Source: a bacterium
GTDB taxonomy: Bacteria > Nitrospinota_A > UBA7883 > JACRGQ01
Assembly (NCBI GenBank): GCA_021815535.1
Contig: JAKAGL010000012.1
Location: 1 to 20,938, forward strand
Direction: 5' to 3'
DNA length: 20,938 nucleotides
Shown piece after piece: positions 20,938 to 20,938 of the stretch (position 1 is its first letter; every line of letters begins with the position of its first letter). The position numbers and the translations under genes were made by a program. The notes beneath the pieces are model-generated. The model saw only the letters and a list, made by a program, of their open reading frames with translations, did not search any database and had not been told where the DNA came from.

Positions 20938-20938
20938 C

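Overview
The window reads as a Gram-negative bacterial chromosome of moderate GC content. It carries lipoprotein and outer-envelope signals, c-di-GMP signalling proteins and Rhs proteins. I cannot name the genus; a proteobacterial, Nitrospirota or Nitrospinota-like environmental bacterium would fit. Nearly all genes lie on the minus strand. The exceptions are one integrase and the two genes of one insertion sequence.

Left part (1 to about 10.37 kb, apparent core chromosome). The first bases are the 5' end of an acetolactate synthase large-subunit gene leaving the window. Then comes a YhcH/YjgK/YiaL-family protein. Next is a c-di-GMP block with three paralogous copies of a tandem YcgR-type protein, in which (PilZN + PilZ) is followed by (PilZN + PilZ). 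One copy is a single fused gene (892-2238). The other two are each split into two adjacent ORFs separated by the same 4-nt gap with the same embedded ribosome binding site (3974-2648 and 8594-7271). One split pair heads a tight operon with an HD-GYP phosphodiesterase, a small Cys-containing protein and a DUF4116-repeat protein, ending in a clear rho-independent terminator. The operon therefore encodes both a c-di-GMP-degrading enzyme and c-di-GMP-binding effectors. Upstream lies a two-gene unit encoding an Os1348/NHLP-clan small protein and a MEDS-LuxR sensor-regulator. It is preceded by two copies of the palindrome TGTTG-N7-CAACA.

Right part (about 10.37 kb to the end, genomic island). A 51-nt 3' fragment of tRNA-Arg(TCT) on the minus strand, followed directly by a tyrosine recombinase, marks an integrated element that runs rightward past the window. 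Inside it are an AT-rich gene of an unrecognised family, a coupled pair of envelope proteins, an intact-looking IS21-family element, and Rhs cassettes. The envelope pair is a coiled-coil protein with a signal peptide and a lipoprotein with four fibronectin III domains and a seven-blade YVTN-type propeller. The IS21 element sits in an orphan Rhs core fragment. At the right edge are the C-terminal end of another Rhs protein with a short hydrophobic tip and a four-helix membrane protein that is probably its immunity partner.

Points deserving attention are the recurrent split of the tandem PilZ protein, the paired palindromes before the Os1348/MEDS-LuxR unit, the Rhs membrane-tip/immunity pair, and copies of the IS21 terminal motif inside its own transposase reading frame.
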